Numbered from the stretch's first letter, positions 49,645-58,860 are shown. The stretch is 64,000 nucleotides of DNA from Ralstonia sp. TCR112 (GCF_007997035.1 NZ_VOSS01000018.1:1-64000), one strand, 5' to 3'. Made by a program: numbers and translations. Notes: generated by a model from the sequence alone, not told the origin.

Positions 49645-50646
49645 TTAAACAGACCTGGACTTGGACAGCGCGAGCACGCACGCGGCAAGATCCCACAGGG
49701 CACTGCCGACGCTTTTGAACACCACCGGCGACACCGGCGCGGGCTGCGTAAGTGTGTCCGGCGGCGCGTCGACGCACTGTTGTAACGGCCGCACACGCGA
49801 CCACGGCACGCCAGCCTGCAGCAGGTCGCCAGCCTCGGCTTCCAGGTCGACAAGGGTGTCGGCATATAGGCGATCAACCGCCGCGGCGTGCACACACAGG
49901 CGCGGCGGCAGCTCGGCCATGTCGGGCCGAAACGCGCCAACGGCGGCGATGAAGTGATGTGCGCCCCACGCATAGCCCGCAGGTTGCCCTGGATCGCCCA
50001 AGTCAGGAAGCACCGGTTGCGAGGACGGTGTGGCGGTAATCACCAGCGACGTCTGCGGCAATGCCGCGCGGGCCGCATCCGCCACGCCGGCCGCATCACC
50101 GCCTGCCAGCGCGGTGGCGTCCATGCCCAGAGCGCGTGCGTAGTACGCCAGCCCATCGGCGCTGCCAGCCGTGCGCGCGACGATGGTGACGCGTCGCGTG
50201 CCCAGCCCGAAGCGGAAGGCTTCCAGGTGCGCACGCGCTTGGGCTCCGGCCCCGATCAGCAGCAGATCCCCCGCCGGCTCAGGTGCCAGCAAGCGCGCCG
50301 CCAGCAACGACACGGCGGCGGTGCGGTGCGCGGTCACGGTCGGGCCATCGAGCATCAGCCGGCGCTCGCCGGTACGGGCATCCATCACCACGACCTCGCC
50401 GTGAATGGCTGGCAAGCCTTGGCCAGGGTTGTGCGGGTGCACGGTGATCAACTTGGTGATGGCGATGTCGGCATTGGACGCCGGCATTAGCAGCAGACTG
50501 CCGCCGCCCGCCACGGGCATCACAAGACGCGCCGGCGCTTGGGCGCGGCCTGCGCGTGCATCGCGCAACACCTGGGCGATGGCATCGGCCAACGCAGCGT
50601 AAGGCAGGCGGGCTGCCGTGGTGGCAGCGTCGAGGGTCTCCAGCAT
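49645..50646 (-). CDS. Ornithine cyclodeaminase / mu-crystallin family; probable delta1-pyrroline-2-carboxylate (ketimine) reductase
   Basis: The 333-residue NAD(P)H-dependent enzyme has the cofactor loop LLLIGAGAQARAHLEAFRFG, and the substrate region PARLVMPVAGGGSLLLMPAS with KLITVHPHNPGQGLPAIHG. The C-terminal VVFKSVGSALWDLAAC is characteristic of the pyrroline-2-carboxylate/piperideine-2-carboxylate reductases involved in hydroxyproline and pipecolate metabolism. A lysine cyclodeaminase role is the alternative. The start at 50646 (MLETLDAA) gives the family length. Confidence 0.85.
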   Translation of the reverse strand: MLETLDAATTAARLPYAALADAIAQVLRDARAGRAQAPARLVMPVAGGGSLLLMPASNADIAITKLITVHPHNPGQGLPAIHGEVVVMDARTGERRLMLDGPTVTAHRTAAVSLLAARLLAPEPAGDLLLIGAGAQARAHLEAFRFGLGTRRVTIVARTAGSADGLAYYARALGMDATALAGGDAAGVADAARAALPQTSLVITATPSSQPVLPDLGDPGQPAGYAWGAHHFIAAVGAFRPDMAELPPRLCVHAAAVDRLYADTLVDLEAEAGDLLQAGVPWSRVRPLQQCVDAPPDTLTQPAPVSPVVFKSVGSALWDLAACVLALSKSRSV

Positions 50647-50680
50647 CGGGCTCCCGCAGCGGAAGAAACGTCGGACAGAC

Positions 50681-51445
50681 TTATGCAGCGGCGCGGCGCG
50701 GCGGCGGTGTGCGGCGCGTGAGCAATCCCGCGCTGATGAGCAGCTGCGCAGCGGCGTAGCTCCACCAGATCGCCAACTCATGGTCGGTGAACGGAAAGAC
50801 GAACACGCTGATGCCGATCATCGCGTCGGAAGCCGCAAAGGCCAGTGCGCCCCAGGCCGTCAGCGGCCCCGGCAGGCGCGCCAGCAATGCCGCGCACACC
50901 ATCGCCGACAGCACGACCATGTAGGCAATCACCGGCCCCTTCAGCTCGCCCAGGCCCGGCCAGTACCACAGCAACATGCCGATGGCCACGCCGATCATCA
51001 CACCCACGCCGACCATGCGGAGGGCCGACGACGCCCCGCGCAGCCCAATCAGCACCCGCAGATAGCACAGATGTGCCAGCAGGAAACAGCCCAGCCCGGC
51101 CATGAACGAGAACGCGAACCCCGGCAGAGCGAGCCACAGATCCCCGAACGCGGAAAAGACCATGGCGCCGATCAGCCAGCGCCGCTCACGCGGAATCTCG
51201 TGCAGCGAGGCGGCGCGTGCCAGCAGCAACGCCATCAGCATCTTCCACAGCGGCTGCGCGACGATACGGCCGACCAGCGGCGTGCCCGGCGGGACTTCCA
51301 CGGCCACCATGGTCAGCATGCCGCCGTAGGTGACGCCCGCCACTGCCGCAGCCACCCACCACGCGCGAACCCGTGCCGGCATGCCGTAGCCGCCTGACAG
51401 ATGCGCCGGCGCGTGCGCCGGATGCGTGGTGTGTCCGTCAACCAT
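50681..51445 (-). CDS. Lysoplasmalogenase (YhhN) family membrane protein
   Basis: The 254-residue polytopic membrane protein has about eight hydrophobic helices and the family motifs MVFSAFGDLWLAL, GLGCFLLAHLCYLRVL and WGALAFAASDAMIGISVFVF. Conserved acidic residues in these helices form the active site in studied members, which cleave the vinyl ether of lysoplasmalogens. It lies upstream of the ketimine reductase gene, 34 bases away on the same strand, and may be co-transcribed. Confidence 0.85.
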   Translation of the reverse strand: MVDGHTTHPAHAPAHLSGGYGMPARVRAWWVAAAVAGVTYGGMLTMVAVEVPPGTPLVGRIVAQPLWKMLMALLLARAASLHEIPRERRWLIGAMVFSAFGDLWLALPGFAFSFMAGLGCFLLAHLCYLRVLIGLRGASSALRMVGVGVMIGVAIGMLLWYWPGLGELKGPVIAYMVVLSAMVCAALLARLPGPLTAWGALAFAASDAMIGISVFVFPFTDHELAIWWSYAAAQLLISAGLLTRRTPPPRRAAA

Positions 51446-51538
51446 CGTGGTCTCCCGCCCAAGACAGGCGTTTCATATCAGCAAAGTAAGGTCGGTTTGC
51501 AGCGTGACACGCCGCGCACCCTGGCGCAAGGCGCGAAT

Positions 51539-52015
51539 CTACCCACCGAGGTGGGATAGCGGCAAGGCGCCATCCCGCTTCAAGGCCGTCAATACGATAT
51601 TGGAACGGACATTGTCCACACCCGGCACGCGCATCAGTTTGCGCATGACGAATTCCGACAACGCCGGCAGATCGGGCACCACCACGCGCAACATGTAATC
51701 GGCATCACCCGCCACGGAGTAGCACTCCTGCACCGCGTCGAGCAGGCTGATCTCTTCGCGAAAGCGTTCGACGATGGCGTCGCCGTGGTGCGCCAGCTTG
51801 ACGCTCGCGAACACCGTCACGCCCAGCCCCAGCCCCGTCGGCGAGAGCACCACCCGGTAGCCCTCGATCACGCCTTCCGATTCAAGCCGCGCCAGGCGCC
51901 GCCCGACCTGGCTGGCCGACAGGTGAACCTGTTCCGAGAGCTGCTGATGCGTCGCACGCCCATCGCGCTGAAGGGCCGCCAGCAGGGCCAGATCGAAGGT
52001 ATCAAGCGAAATCAT
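51539..52015 (-). CDS. Lrp/AsnC-family regulator (divergent to phhA)
   Basis: The 158-residue regulator has an N-terminal HTH (ATHQQLSEQVHLSASQVGRR) and a C-terminal RAM ligand domain (VQECYSVAGDADYMLRVVVP). It is transcribed away from phhA with 138 bases between the starts. In pseudomonads an activator (PhhR) controls phh genes; here an Lrp-type protein sits in the equivalent place, and aromatic amino acids are its likely effector. The second ATG (52015, MISLDTFD) is preferred because AGGAG abuts the first. Confidence 0.9.
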   Translation of the reverse strand: MISLDTFDLALLAALQRDGRATHQQLSEQVHLSASQVGRRLARLESEGVIEGYRVVLSPTGLGLGVTVFASVKLAHHGDAIVERFREEISLLDAVQECYSVAGDADYMLRVVVPDLPALSEFVMRKLMRVPGVDNVRSNIVLTALKRDGALPLSHLGG

Positions 52016-52153
52016 GCACATCTCCTGCGTTTACAGGCAGCATTTTGCACGATCTCCGCAGACAAGGCGCAATGGATCTTTGTTTTGCGGCCAAGCCGCG
52101 TGCCGCCCCCAATACACTGGCCGGACCCTGATTGCACGAGATCGACATTACAA

Positions 52154-53098
52154 ATGGCCATCGCAACCAACGCCCCCGACGCAGCCCAAAACGCCGCCCC
52201 GGCCGGCTTCAACGGCACCCTGACCGACAAGCTGCGTGAGCAGTTCGCCGAAGGCCTCGACGGCCAGACACTGCGCCCTGATTTCACCATGCAGCAGCCG
52301 GTGCATCGCTACACCGCCGCCGACCATGCCACATGGCGCACGCTGTACGACCGCCAGGAAGCACTGTTGCCGGGCCGCGTGTGCGATGAATTCCTGCAAG
52401 GTCTGTCGACGCTGGGCATGAGCCGCGACGCCGTGCCGTCTTTCGACGAACTCAACGAAACCCTGATGCGCGCCACCGGCTGGCAGATCGTCGCCGTGCC
52501 GGGCCTGGTGCCCGACGAAGTGTTCTTCGATCACCTCGCCAACCGCCGTTTTCCCGCAAGCTGGTGGATGCGTCGCCCCGATCAGCTCGATTACCTGCAA
52601 GAGCCGGATTGCTTCCACGACATCTTCGGCCACGTGCCGCTGCTGATTAATCCGATCTTTGCCGACTACATGCAAGCCTACGGCAAGGGTGGCCTGAAAG
52701 CCGCGCGCCTCGGCCAGCTCGACATGCTCGCGCGCCTGTACTGGTACACGGTGGAATTCGGCCTGATCCGCACGCCGGCCGGCCTGCGCATCTACGGCGC
52801 TGGCATTGTGTCGAGCAAGAGTGAATCGGTGTACGCGCTCGATTCAGCCAGCCCGAACCGCATCGGCTTCGACGTGCGCCGCATCATGCGCACGCGCTAC
52901 CGCATCGACACGTTCCAGAAGACCTACTTCACGATCGACAGCTTCGAGCAGCTGTTCGACGCCACGCGTCCGGATTTCACGCCGCTGTATGAAGAACTCG
53001 CCGCGCTGCCGACCATCGGTGCGGGCGACGTGGTGGAGGGGGATCTGGTATTGAACGTGGGCAACCGCGAAGGTTGGGCAGACACGGCGGACATCTGA
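52154..53098 (+). CDS. phhA: Phenylalanine-4-hydroxylase
   Basis: The 314-residue tetrahydropterin-dependent monooxygenase hydroxylates phenylalanine to tyrosine. The Fe(II) ligands are visible: His155 and His160 in PDCFHDIFGHVPLL, and Glu201 in YWYTVEFGL. It has no N-terminal regulatory ACT domain, as in bacterial enzymes. It lies upstream of phhB, which regenerates its cofactor. Confidence 0.97.
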   Translation: MAIATNAPDAAQNAAPAGFNGTLTDKLREQFAEGLDGQTLRPDFTMQQPVHRYTAADHATWRTLYDRQEALLPGRVCDEFLQGLSTLGMSRDAVPSFDELNETLMRATGWQIVAVPGLVPDEVFFDHLANRRFPASWWMRRPDQLDYLQEPDCFHDIFGHVPLLINPIFADYMQAYGKGGLKAARLGQLDMLARLYWYTVEFGLIRTPAGLRIYGAGIVSSKSESVYALDSASPNRIGFDVRRIMRTRYRIDTFQKTYFTIDSFEQLFDATRPDFTPLYEELAALPTIGAGDVVEGDLVLNVGNREGWADTADI

Positions 53099-53158
53099 GC
53101 GCAGAGCGTGGCGCGCTGACTATACTGCGCGCATTCAAGACAGAACTTCGCCCCCATC

Positions 53159-53473
53159 ATGATGCCGACCCTGAACGACGACCAACGCAAGGCCCTCTTT
53201 GCCGAAGTGCCCGGCTGGACGCTGCAGAGCGACCGCGACGCCATCCAGAAGACTTTCACCTTTGCCGACTTCAACGCCGCGTTCGGCTTCATGACGCGCG
53301 TGGCGATCAAAGCCGAGCAGATGAATCACCACCCCGAGTGGTTCAACGTGTGGAATCGCGTGGACATCACCCTGTCCACACACGATGCGAATGGGCTCAC
53401 GCACCGTGACGCCGATCTCGCGCGCTTTATCGAGCAGGCCGCGAAAAGCGCAGGCGCCACCGGCGCGAAGTAA
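53159..53473 (+). CDS. phhB: Pterin-4-alpha-carbinolamine dehydratase
   Basis: The 104-residue protein dehydrates the 4a-hydroxy-tetrahydropterin made by PhhA. The active-site cluster [16 protein letters not shown] (His57, His58) and the later [13 protein letters not shown] are conserved. It lies 60 bases downstream of phhA and is presumably co-transcribed. Two adjacent ATGs can serve as the start. Confidence 0.96.
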   Translation: MMPTLNDDQRKALFAEVPGWTLQSDRDAIQKTFTFADFNAAFGFMTRVAIKAEQMNHHPEWFNVWNRVDITLSTHDANGLTHRDADLARFIEQAAKSAGATGAK

Positions 53474-53491
53474 TCACCGCAACGCTGGCGC

Positions 53492-53719
53492 TCAGCCCTG
53501 TGTGGCTGCGCGCCACGCCTCATACGCCGCCCGCGCCTTGTCGCCCAATTGCTCAGGGGCGATGCGGGTGGCGCCTTGTACAATCATCAGTGCATACGGC
53601 TTGGCCAGCGCCGACGCCTCGGCACACAGCCGCAGTTCCTCGCCTTCGGCGGGCGAACGGGCACGCCAGAAATTGATGGCGGCCTCCAGATCGGTGATGG
53701 TGAGCAGGGCATCGGTCAT
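53492..53719 (-). CDS. DUF3717 family protein, 75 aa
   Basis: A small soluble protein starting MTDALLTITDLEAAINFWRA, with the phrase ALAKPYALMIV near its middle, resembling DUF3717. Its role is unknown. The start at 53719 excludes a long low-quality upstream extension. It is divergent from the response regulator gene. Confidence 0.8.
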   Translation of the reverse strand: MTDALLTITDLEAAINFWRARSPAEGEELRLCAEASALAKPYALMIVQGATRIAPEQLGDKARAAYEAWRAATQG

Positions 53720-53795
53720 CCGCGCATTGTAGCGCTGCCCAATCTCGCCGATTGTCCCTTTTTGCCCCTTTCCGCCCGCACTCTGGATCGAGTCA

Positions 53796-54506
53796 ATGCG
53801 CATCCTGCTGATTGAAGACGACCGTGCCATCGCCAGCGGCATCCATGCCGGGCTCACGCAAGCCGGGCACCGCGTGCATGTCGTGCACGACGGTGTCTTC
53901 GCCACTGAACAGCTCACCCGGCAGACCCACGATCTGGTGATCCTCGATCTCGGGCTGCCCGGTATCGACGGCATGACGCTGCTGTCGCAGTTTCGGGCGC
54001 GCGATCGCGTCACGCCCGTGCTGATCCTGACCGCCCGCGACGGCCTGCTCGACAAGGTGAACGGCCTGAACGCCGGCGCCGATGATTACCTGCTCAAGCC
54101 GTTCGAGATGCTCGAACTCGTGGCGCGCGTGGGCGCACTGCTGCGTCGTCGCAATGATTCGACCGAACCCGCCGCGCGGCCCGACATCCTTGTCGGACGC
54201 TTGCGCATGAGCGGCATGGAGCGGCGCATCTTTGTCGACGCCGCCCCGCTGGAACTGTCGCCGCGCGAGTTTGCCGTGCTGGAGTTGCTGATGCTGCGCC
54301 AGGGCCGTGTAGTCAGCAAGGCGCAATTGCAGGATCATCTTGCAAGCTTCGGTCACGCCATCGGTGAGGCCAGCCACGACGTGGTGGGCGACACGGCCAT
54401 CGAAGTCTATGTGCACCGCGTGCGCCGCAAGATCGAACATTCCGAAGCGGAGATCGTTACGGTGCGCGGCTTCGGCTATCTGTTGCAGGCACGCGCCGCG
54501 GCGTAG
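53796..54506 (+). CDS. OmpR-family response regulator (TctD-like)
   Basis: The 236-residue regulator has a receiver domain with the phospho-acceptor Asp51 (VILDLGLPG), Thr79 and Lys101 (LLKPF), and a winged-helix output domain (LSPREFAVLELLMLRQGRVV, TAIEVYVHRVRRKIE). It lies nine bases upstream of its kinase and belongs to the QseB/TctD group. Confidence 0.94.
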   Translation: MRILLIEDDRAIASGIHAGLTQAGHRVHVVHDGVFATEQLTRQTHDLVILDLGLPGIDGMTLLSQFRARDRVTPVLILTARDGLLDKVNGLNAGADDYLLKPFEMLELVARVGALLRRRNDSTEPAARPDILVGRLRMSGMERRIFVDAAPLELSPREFAVLELLMLRQGRVVSKAQLQDHLASFGHAIGEASHDVVGDTAIEVYVHRVRRKIEHSEAEIVTVRGFGYLLQARAAA

Positions 54507-54514
54507 TTCTCGCC

Positions 54515-56188
54515 ATGTTCAAGCGCCACCGCCCTGCCTCGTCGTCGGCTTCAGCAGCACCGGCCAAGGGCGGCAACGGTGCGATCAGCCTGCGCCTGCA
54601 TCTGTTGCGTGCGCTGGCGACACCGCTGTTTGGTTTGATTGTGGGAACCGGCGCCCTGTCGTACTGGCTGGCGGCGCACTACACCGCACAGGTGTTCGAT
54701 CGCGCATTGGTGGGTGTGGCCAACACGCTGGCGGAGCAACTGCGCATCGCCGGTCCGCATGTGCCGGCCGCCAAGCTCTACGACATTGCCCTCACTGCCC
54801 AGACGCTCGTTCAGAACAGCGGTGAAGACCGCATCTACTGGCGCATTTCGGGCCCCACGGGCACGCTCGTCGGGCGCGACACACCGCTGGGCTACGGCTC
54901 CGGCCAGGTCCGCATTGGCGATGCGCGCGTGTTCTACAGCTGGATTGACGGCAAACAGGTGCGCGCGGTGCATCTGCTCGTGCCGGGCGTAAGCGCGGAG
55001 GTGCCCAAGCCGCGCTCGCCGCGCCAACCCGTGCCGCCCGAACCCGAAGACGACGTCACGCGTCCAGCGCTCGCACCTACGCAGGCGCAGACGGCACCGG
55101 CGCTCAATCCATCCAACCCGCCCGATGCCATGCAGGCCGAAGACGGCATCGTCGTGGAAGTGGCGGAGCTGCTGGACCATCGCGATACGGCCGCCAAGGA
55201 AGTGCTGCTGTCGGTATCGATTCCGTTGATCGTGCTGCTGGCCATCGGGGGGCTGATCCTCTCGCTTGTGCTGAAGGAAGAGCTGCAGCCGCTGCAGACG
55301 CTGGCCGACACGCTCAACAAGCAGAGCGCGCGTTCGGTGACGCCGCTGCCGGCGGAATCTGCGGAACGCGTGCCTGCCGAACTGCAACCGCTCATCAACG
55401 CGATGAACGCGCTGCTGGCCCGGTTGCGCGACGCACTCGAAGCGCAGCGCACCTTCATCGCAGACGCTGCACATCAGCTGCGCACACCGCTCACCGCGTT
55501 GAAGCTGCATGCCGATCGCGCTGTCGATGCCAAGACATTGGACGATGCTCGGTCAGCGCTGCTGGAGCTGCAATCAGGCGCCAACCGCGCGGTGCGCCTC
55601 TCCAACCAGTTGCTGACGCTGGCGCGTGCCGAGCCGGGCATGACGCTCGATCAGCTGGGCCCGCCGATGCGCGTCGATCTCGTTTCGCTCGCGTTCGATA
55701 CCGGCGCCGAGTGGGTACCGCGCGCGCTCGTACGCGGGCTGGATCTCGGCTTCGAGGCTTGGCCGCAGGACGCAGCATCGCCGGGTTCGTTGCAGGCGCC
55801 GGTGCTGGCCAACGTGGTGCTGCTGCGCGAGGCCATCAACAACCTGCTCGACAACGCCATCAAGTACGTGCCGGCCGGCGGACGCGTGACCTTGCGCGCC
55901 GGCATGGAGGCCGACGCGGCATCCCGATGGTGGGGTGTGGTGAGTGTGGAAGACAACGGCCCCGGCATTCCGCCCGAGCGGCGCGGTGAAGTCTTCCAGC
56001 GCTTCTTCCGGGGGGATGCGGACCACCGCCCGGGACAGCCGCAAGGCAGCGGCCTGGGCCTGGCCATCGTGCACGATATCGTGCGTCTGCACGGCGGCAC
56101 CGTCGCCATCGATGATGCGACCGCACGTGATGGCAGCCGCGTGATGCGCTTCGTGCTGCGCCTGCCGCTGGCAAGCGAATCCGTCTGA
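54515..56188 (+). CDS. Sensor histidine kinase (TctE-like)
   Basis: The 557-residue inner-membrane kinase has transmembrane segments at about 33-53 and 233-253. Between them is a periplasmic sensor with an unusual Pro-rich stretch (about 163-203). A HAMP-like linker follows, then HisKA with the phosphorylated His320 (ADAAHQLRTPLTALKL). HATPase motifs are NNLLDNAIKY (N), DNGPGIP (G1) and GSGLGLAIV (G2). Its partner is the response regulator next to it; the signal is unknown, though TctE-type kinases often sense tricarboxylates. Confidence 0.94.
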   Translation: MFKRHRPASSSASAAPAKGGNGAISLRLHLLRALATPLFGLIVGTGALSYWLAAHYTAQVFDRALVGVANTLAEQLRIAGPHVPAAKLYDIALTAQTLVQNSGEDRIYWRISGPTGTLVGRDTPLGYGSGQVRIGDARVFYSWIDGKQVRAVHLLVPGVSAEVPKPRSPRQPVPPEPEDDVTRPALAPTQAQTAPALNPSNPPDAMQAEDGIVVEVAELLDHRDTAAKEVLLSVSIPLIVLLAIGGLILSLVLKEELQPLQTLADTLNKQSARSVTPLPAESAERVPAELQPLINAMNALLARLRDALEAQRTFIADAAHQLRTPLTALKLHADRAVDAKTLDDARSALLELQSGANRAVRLSNQLLTLARAEPGMTLDQLGPPMRVDLVSLAFDTGAEWVPRALVRGLDLGFEAWPQDAASPGSLQAPVLANVVLLREAINNLLDNAIKYVPAGGRVTLRAGMEADAASRWWGVVSVEDNGPGIPPERRGEVFQRFFRGDADHRPGQPQGSGLGLAIVHDIVRLHGGTVAIDDATARDGSRVMRFVLRLPLASESV

Positions 56189-56204
56189 ACGACGGACGTT
56201 CGAC

Positions 56205-56744
56205 TTACTTCTTCTTTTTCTTCGCGGGCGGCGCCAGCATCGTACCGCGGCACTTCTTCGCGCCGCAGCGGCACGCAAACTGTTCCTTCAATGCCTTGGT
56301 CTGACGGCCTTCGATGACGAGGCCGTAGTCGTAGAACAGTTCTTCGCCAGGTTCGATATCGCGCAGCGCGTGAATGAACACGCGGCCATCCGCTTCGCGC
56401 GCCTCGCAGTTCGGCTTGCAGGCGTGGTTGATCCAGCGCGCGCGGTTGCCGCCGTACTTGGCGTCGATCACGCTGCCGTCTTCCAGGCTGAAATAGAACG
56501 TGTGATTCGGGTCGGACGGATCATGCGGATGGCGGCGCAACGCCTCCTTCCACGTGATGTGCTCGCCTTTGTATTCGATGATCTTCTTGCCGCGTGCGAT
56601 GGCGACCACGGCATACACGCCGCGTCCGTGCACGCCCGATTCGCGCACCTCGATGCGATCGCGGCGGCGCAGTTTGGCCGGCGCTTCCGTCGCGGGCGAG
56701 GACTCAGCCAGAGCCGGCGTGGCATCAGGGGACGTGCGTGTCAT
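56205..56744 (-). CDS. SET-domain protein lysine methyltransferase
   Basis: The 179-residue protein is a compact SET domain. GRGVYA (40-45) is the opening SAM motif, RWINHACKPNC (103-113) corresponds to the RFxNHSCxPN motif, and GEELFYDYG supplies the catalytic Tyr (138-140). A post-SET zinc cluster is present (Cys158-x-Cys160-x4-Cys165 plus Cys113). The C-terminus is a lysine run. Such enzymes methylate lysines on proteins using SAM. The flanking HU gene suggests a DNA-binding substrate, but this is inferred. The gene is divergent from hup across a 633-base gap. Confidence 0.9.
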   Translation of the reverse strand: MTRTSPDATPALAESSPATEAPAKLRRRDRIEVRESGVHGRGVYAVVAIARGKKIIEYKGEHITWKEALRRHPHDPSDPNHTFYFSLEDGSVIDAKYGGNRARWINHACKPNCEAREADGRVFIHALRDIEPGEELFYDYGLVIEGRQTKALKEQFACRCGAKKCRGTMLAPPAKKKKK

Positions 56745-57377
56745 GGGAAATGGCGCAGTAAAGCGAAACAAAAACGTCGATCAACGAAGCCGTGAGCCTA
56801 CACCAAAAGCATGGCATCTCGACACGTGCCGCAACCCCATGCTGCCCGACCAATGTGGATAACTTGGCCTGCGGCTGTGGATAACTACCGGCAAAGGCTG
56901 TTGGCTGTCTGTGGCTGCCCTGTCGACGGTGTGGGCACAAGTGACGGACCTGCCCGTCGGACGATCGGGAAAAACAGCAAGCTATCCACCTTAGGACACA
57001 CGCGGTACCCCCTGTTTTGCTTGCGACAAGTGCTTGAACATAAAGCGGTTTTTGTACTTATCCACAGAAACTATCCACCGTTATCTACTACTACTATCTG
57101 TATACATAAGAAAAAAGGTAAACCAGTCGATCGACTTGCGTCGAACCGATCAGCGAACCAACAAGCCAACCGCAAACCAGAACACCACGCGTCAATATTG
57201 ATGTGATGGGATCGCCTCGCAACATAGGCCCCATGCGGGTTTACGGAACCCACATGCCACGTGCCGTTACAAAGCTCACGTGCCGACGCTGTTCGCATGC
57301 CGGTATCATGTCGCCCTTGGAGCCATCCCCCGGACGCTCTGTTGTGTGTTTTATCTACTCTTGAAGGGAGTCAAGCA
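56745..57377. other. DnaA-box cluster with AT-rich tract between SET gene and HU gene
   Basis: Three perfect DnaA boxes occur in about 210 bases: 56854-56862 and 56876-56884 (TGTGGATAA) and 57058-57066 (TTATCCACA). Near-matches are CTATCCACC at 56982-56990 and 57071-57079, and TTATCTACT at 57081-57089. The next 40 bases (57081-57120) are about 25% GC against roughly 64% in flanking genes. No protein gene is evident. The region could be an origin-like element, a DnaA-titration site or a DnaA-controlled promoter for hup. Confidence 0.7.
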
Positions 57378-57656
57378 ATGACGAAAACCGAACTGATCGA
57401 CGCCATCGCCAGCGGCGTAGACGGTCTGACCAAGGCCAAGGCCGAGCAGGCACTGAACGTGACGCTGCAAGCCATCATGGAATCCGTTGGCAAGGGCGAT
57501 GCGGTCAGCCTCATCGGCTTTGGTACCTTCAGCCAAGGTGAGCGTGCCGAGCGTATGGCCCGCAACCCGCGCACCGGCGAAGAGATCAAGGTCGAAGCGG
57601 CCAAGACGGTCAAGTTCAAGGCCGGCCAGAAGTTCAAGGACGCTGTCAACGCCTAA
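57378..57656 (+). CDS. hup: HU-family DNA-binding protein
   Basis: The 92-residue histone-like protein starts MTKTELIDAIASGVDGLTKA and contains the DNA-bending arm residues RNPRTGEEI with the intercalating proline. It binds DNA as a dimer and shapes the nucleoid. AGGGAG precedes the ATG. It is the first gene after the DnaA-box region and faces away from the SET gene. Confidence 0.96.
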   Translation: MTKTELIDAIASGVDGLTKAKAEQALNVTLQAIMESVGKGDAVSLIGFGTFSQGERAERMARNPRTGEEIKVEAAKTVKFKAGQKFKDAVNA

Positions 57657-57801
57657 GGCACTGACAACCCTCGGCGCAGCCAGCCAGTCTGGTGAGCGCC
57701 AACGACGTGGCATGCCATTGCATGCGTGAATCGACCGCAGCATTGGCGTACCACGTCGGAAGGCCTGTCTCCCCGTCAGGCCATCCCTTCCCTCCTCTTC
57801 C

Positions 57802-58748
57802 ATGTCCCGCCCTTTCCTGCGCAATTCGCTCGCTTTGCGTATTGCCCTGCCGATCGTCCTGATCGCACCGGTCCTTTGGTTTGCCGGTTGCGCGACGCCG
57901 CCTGCGCGCCCGCAAGCCGAACCGCTGCCCGACAACGAAGTCGTGCAGACGCGCCCAGGTGCCACGCCGCGCGAAAAGATGATCGAGATTGCCCTGACCG
58001 AATGGGACCGATGGGGCCGCCAGGTCGTGCGTGTGGGGCGTGACGATACGTATTGCGTGGCCGGCGGTGGTTTTCCTGACCAGCCGCAAGGCCGCTGGCT
58101 GACACCGGACGACCCGACGCCGGCCCCGTCCGATGAGGAAAGCGGTACCGATATGCCGCTGCCCAAAGCGGTTGCGACGCCCGCTGCTCCCGCCCCCGCA
58201 CCTTGCCTGCGCTATCCGGACGGCACCGGCGGTGAAGCGACCGCGCGCGGCTGCGTGCTGGCCAAGCGCTACTGGGCCATCGTCGGCAAGACGCCGACGT
58301 GCCAACAGCTCACGACAGGCGGCTGGGCGTGGTCTGCGGTGTTCATCTCGTGGATCATGCGCAAGGCCGGCCTGCAGAACGATCAATTCCTGACGGGCGC
58401 CACGCATGCGGAATACGTGACCGATGCGCGCGACCATCTGCTCAAGCATCCCGCCTTCGTGCTCGAACGCACGCCGGCCGTGCCGCGCCCTGGCGACCTC
58501 ATCTGCACCGCGCGCGCGCCGATCGTTTCATGACGGATCCGGCCGAGATCCAGGCTGGCAGAACGCCCATGCACTGCGACCTCGTCGTCGAGGTGGACCC
58601 GCTGCGCCATGAAGTGAAATCGATTGGCGGCAACGTGCAGCAATCCGCGTCGATGAGCATCACCGAGTTGAATGACGCCAACCAGCTCGATCCGTACACG
58701 AACTCGGTCATGCAGTGGTTGGTGATCCTGCGCAACCAGTTGCCCTAG
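57802..58748 (+). pseudogene. DUF2272 lipoprotein, frameshifted in a GC repeat
   Basis: The frame from 57802 encodes a lipoprotein (signal with lipobox WFAGC, Cys30) with DUF2272 features (TGGWAWSAVFISWIMRKAGL) and ends at a premature TGA after 243 codons. Homology continues in the next frame (DPAEIQAGRTPMHCDLVVEV) to the stop at 58746-58748. The shift lies in a CGCGCGCGCGC dinucleotide tract at 58509-58519; removing two bases restores one protein of about 314 residues. It may be slippage, natural decay or a sequencing error. DUF2272 proteins resemble NlpC/CHAP peptidases. Confidence 0.8.
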
Positions 58749-58860
58749 CAGACGGCAGATGTAACGTTGTTTGACGCCCGGCGCAAATTCATTAACATGT
58801 GAATCACTTAAGCGCCGGCAACCCGACCGGCGCATGGCCCCTGCGATCAGGAGACAGGTC

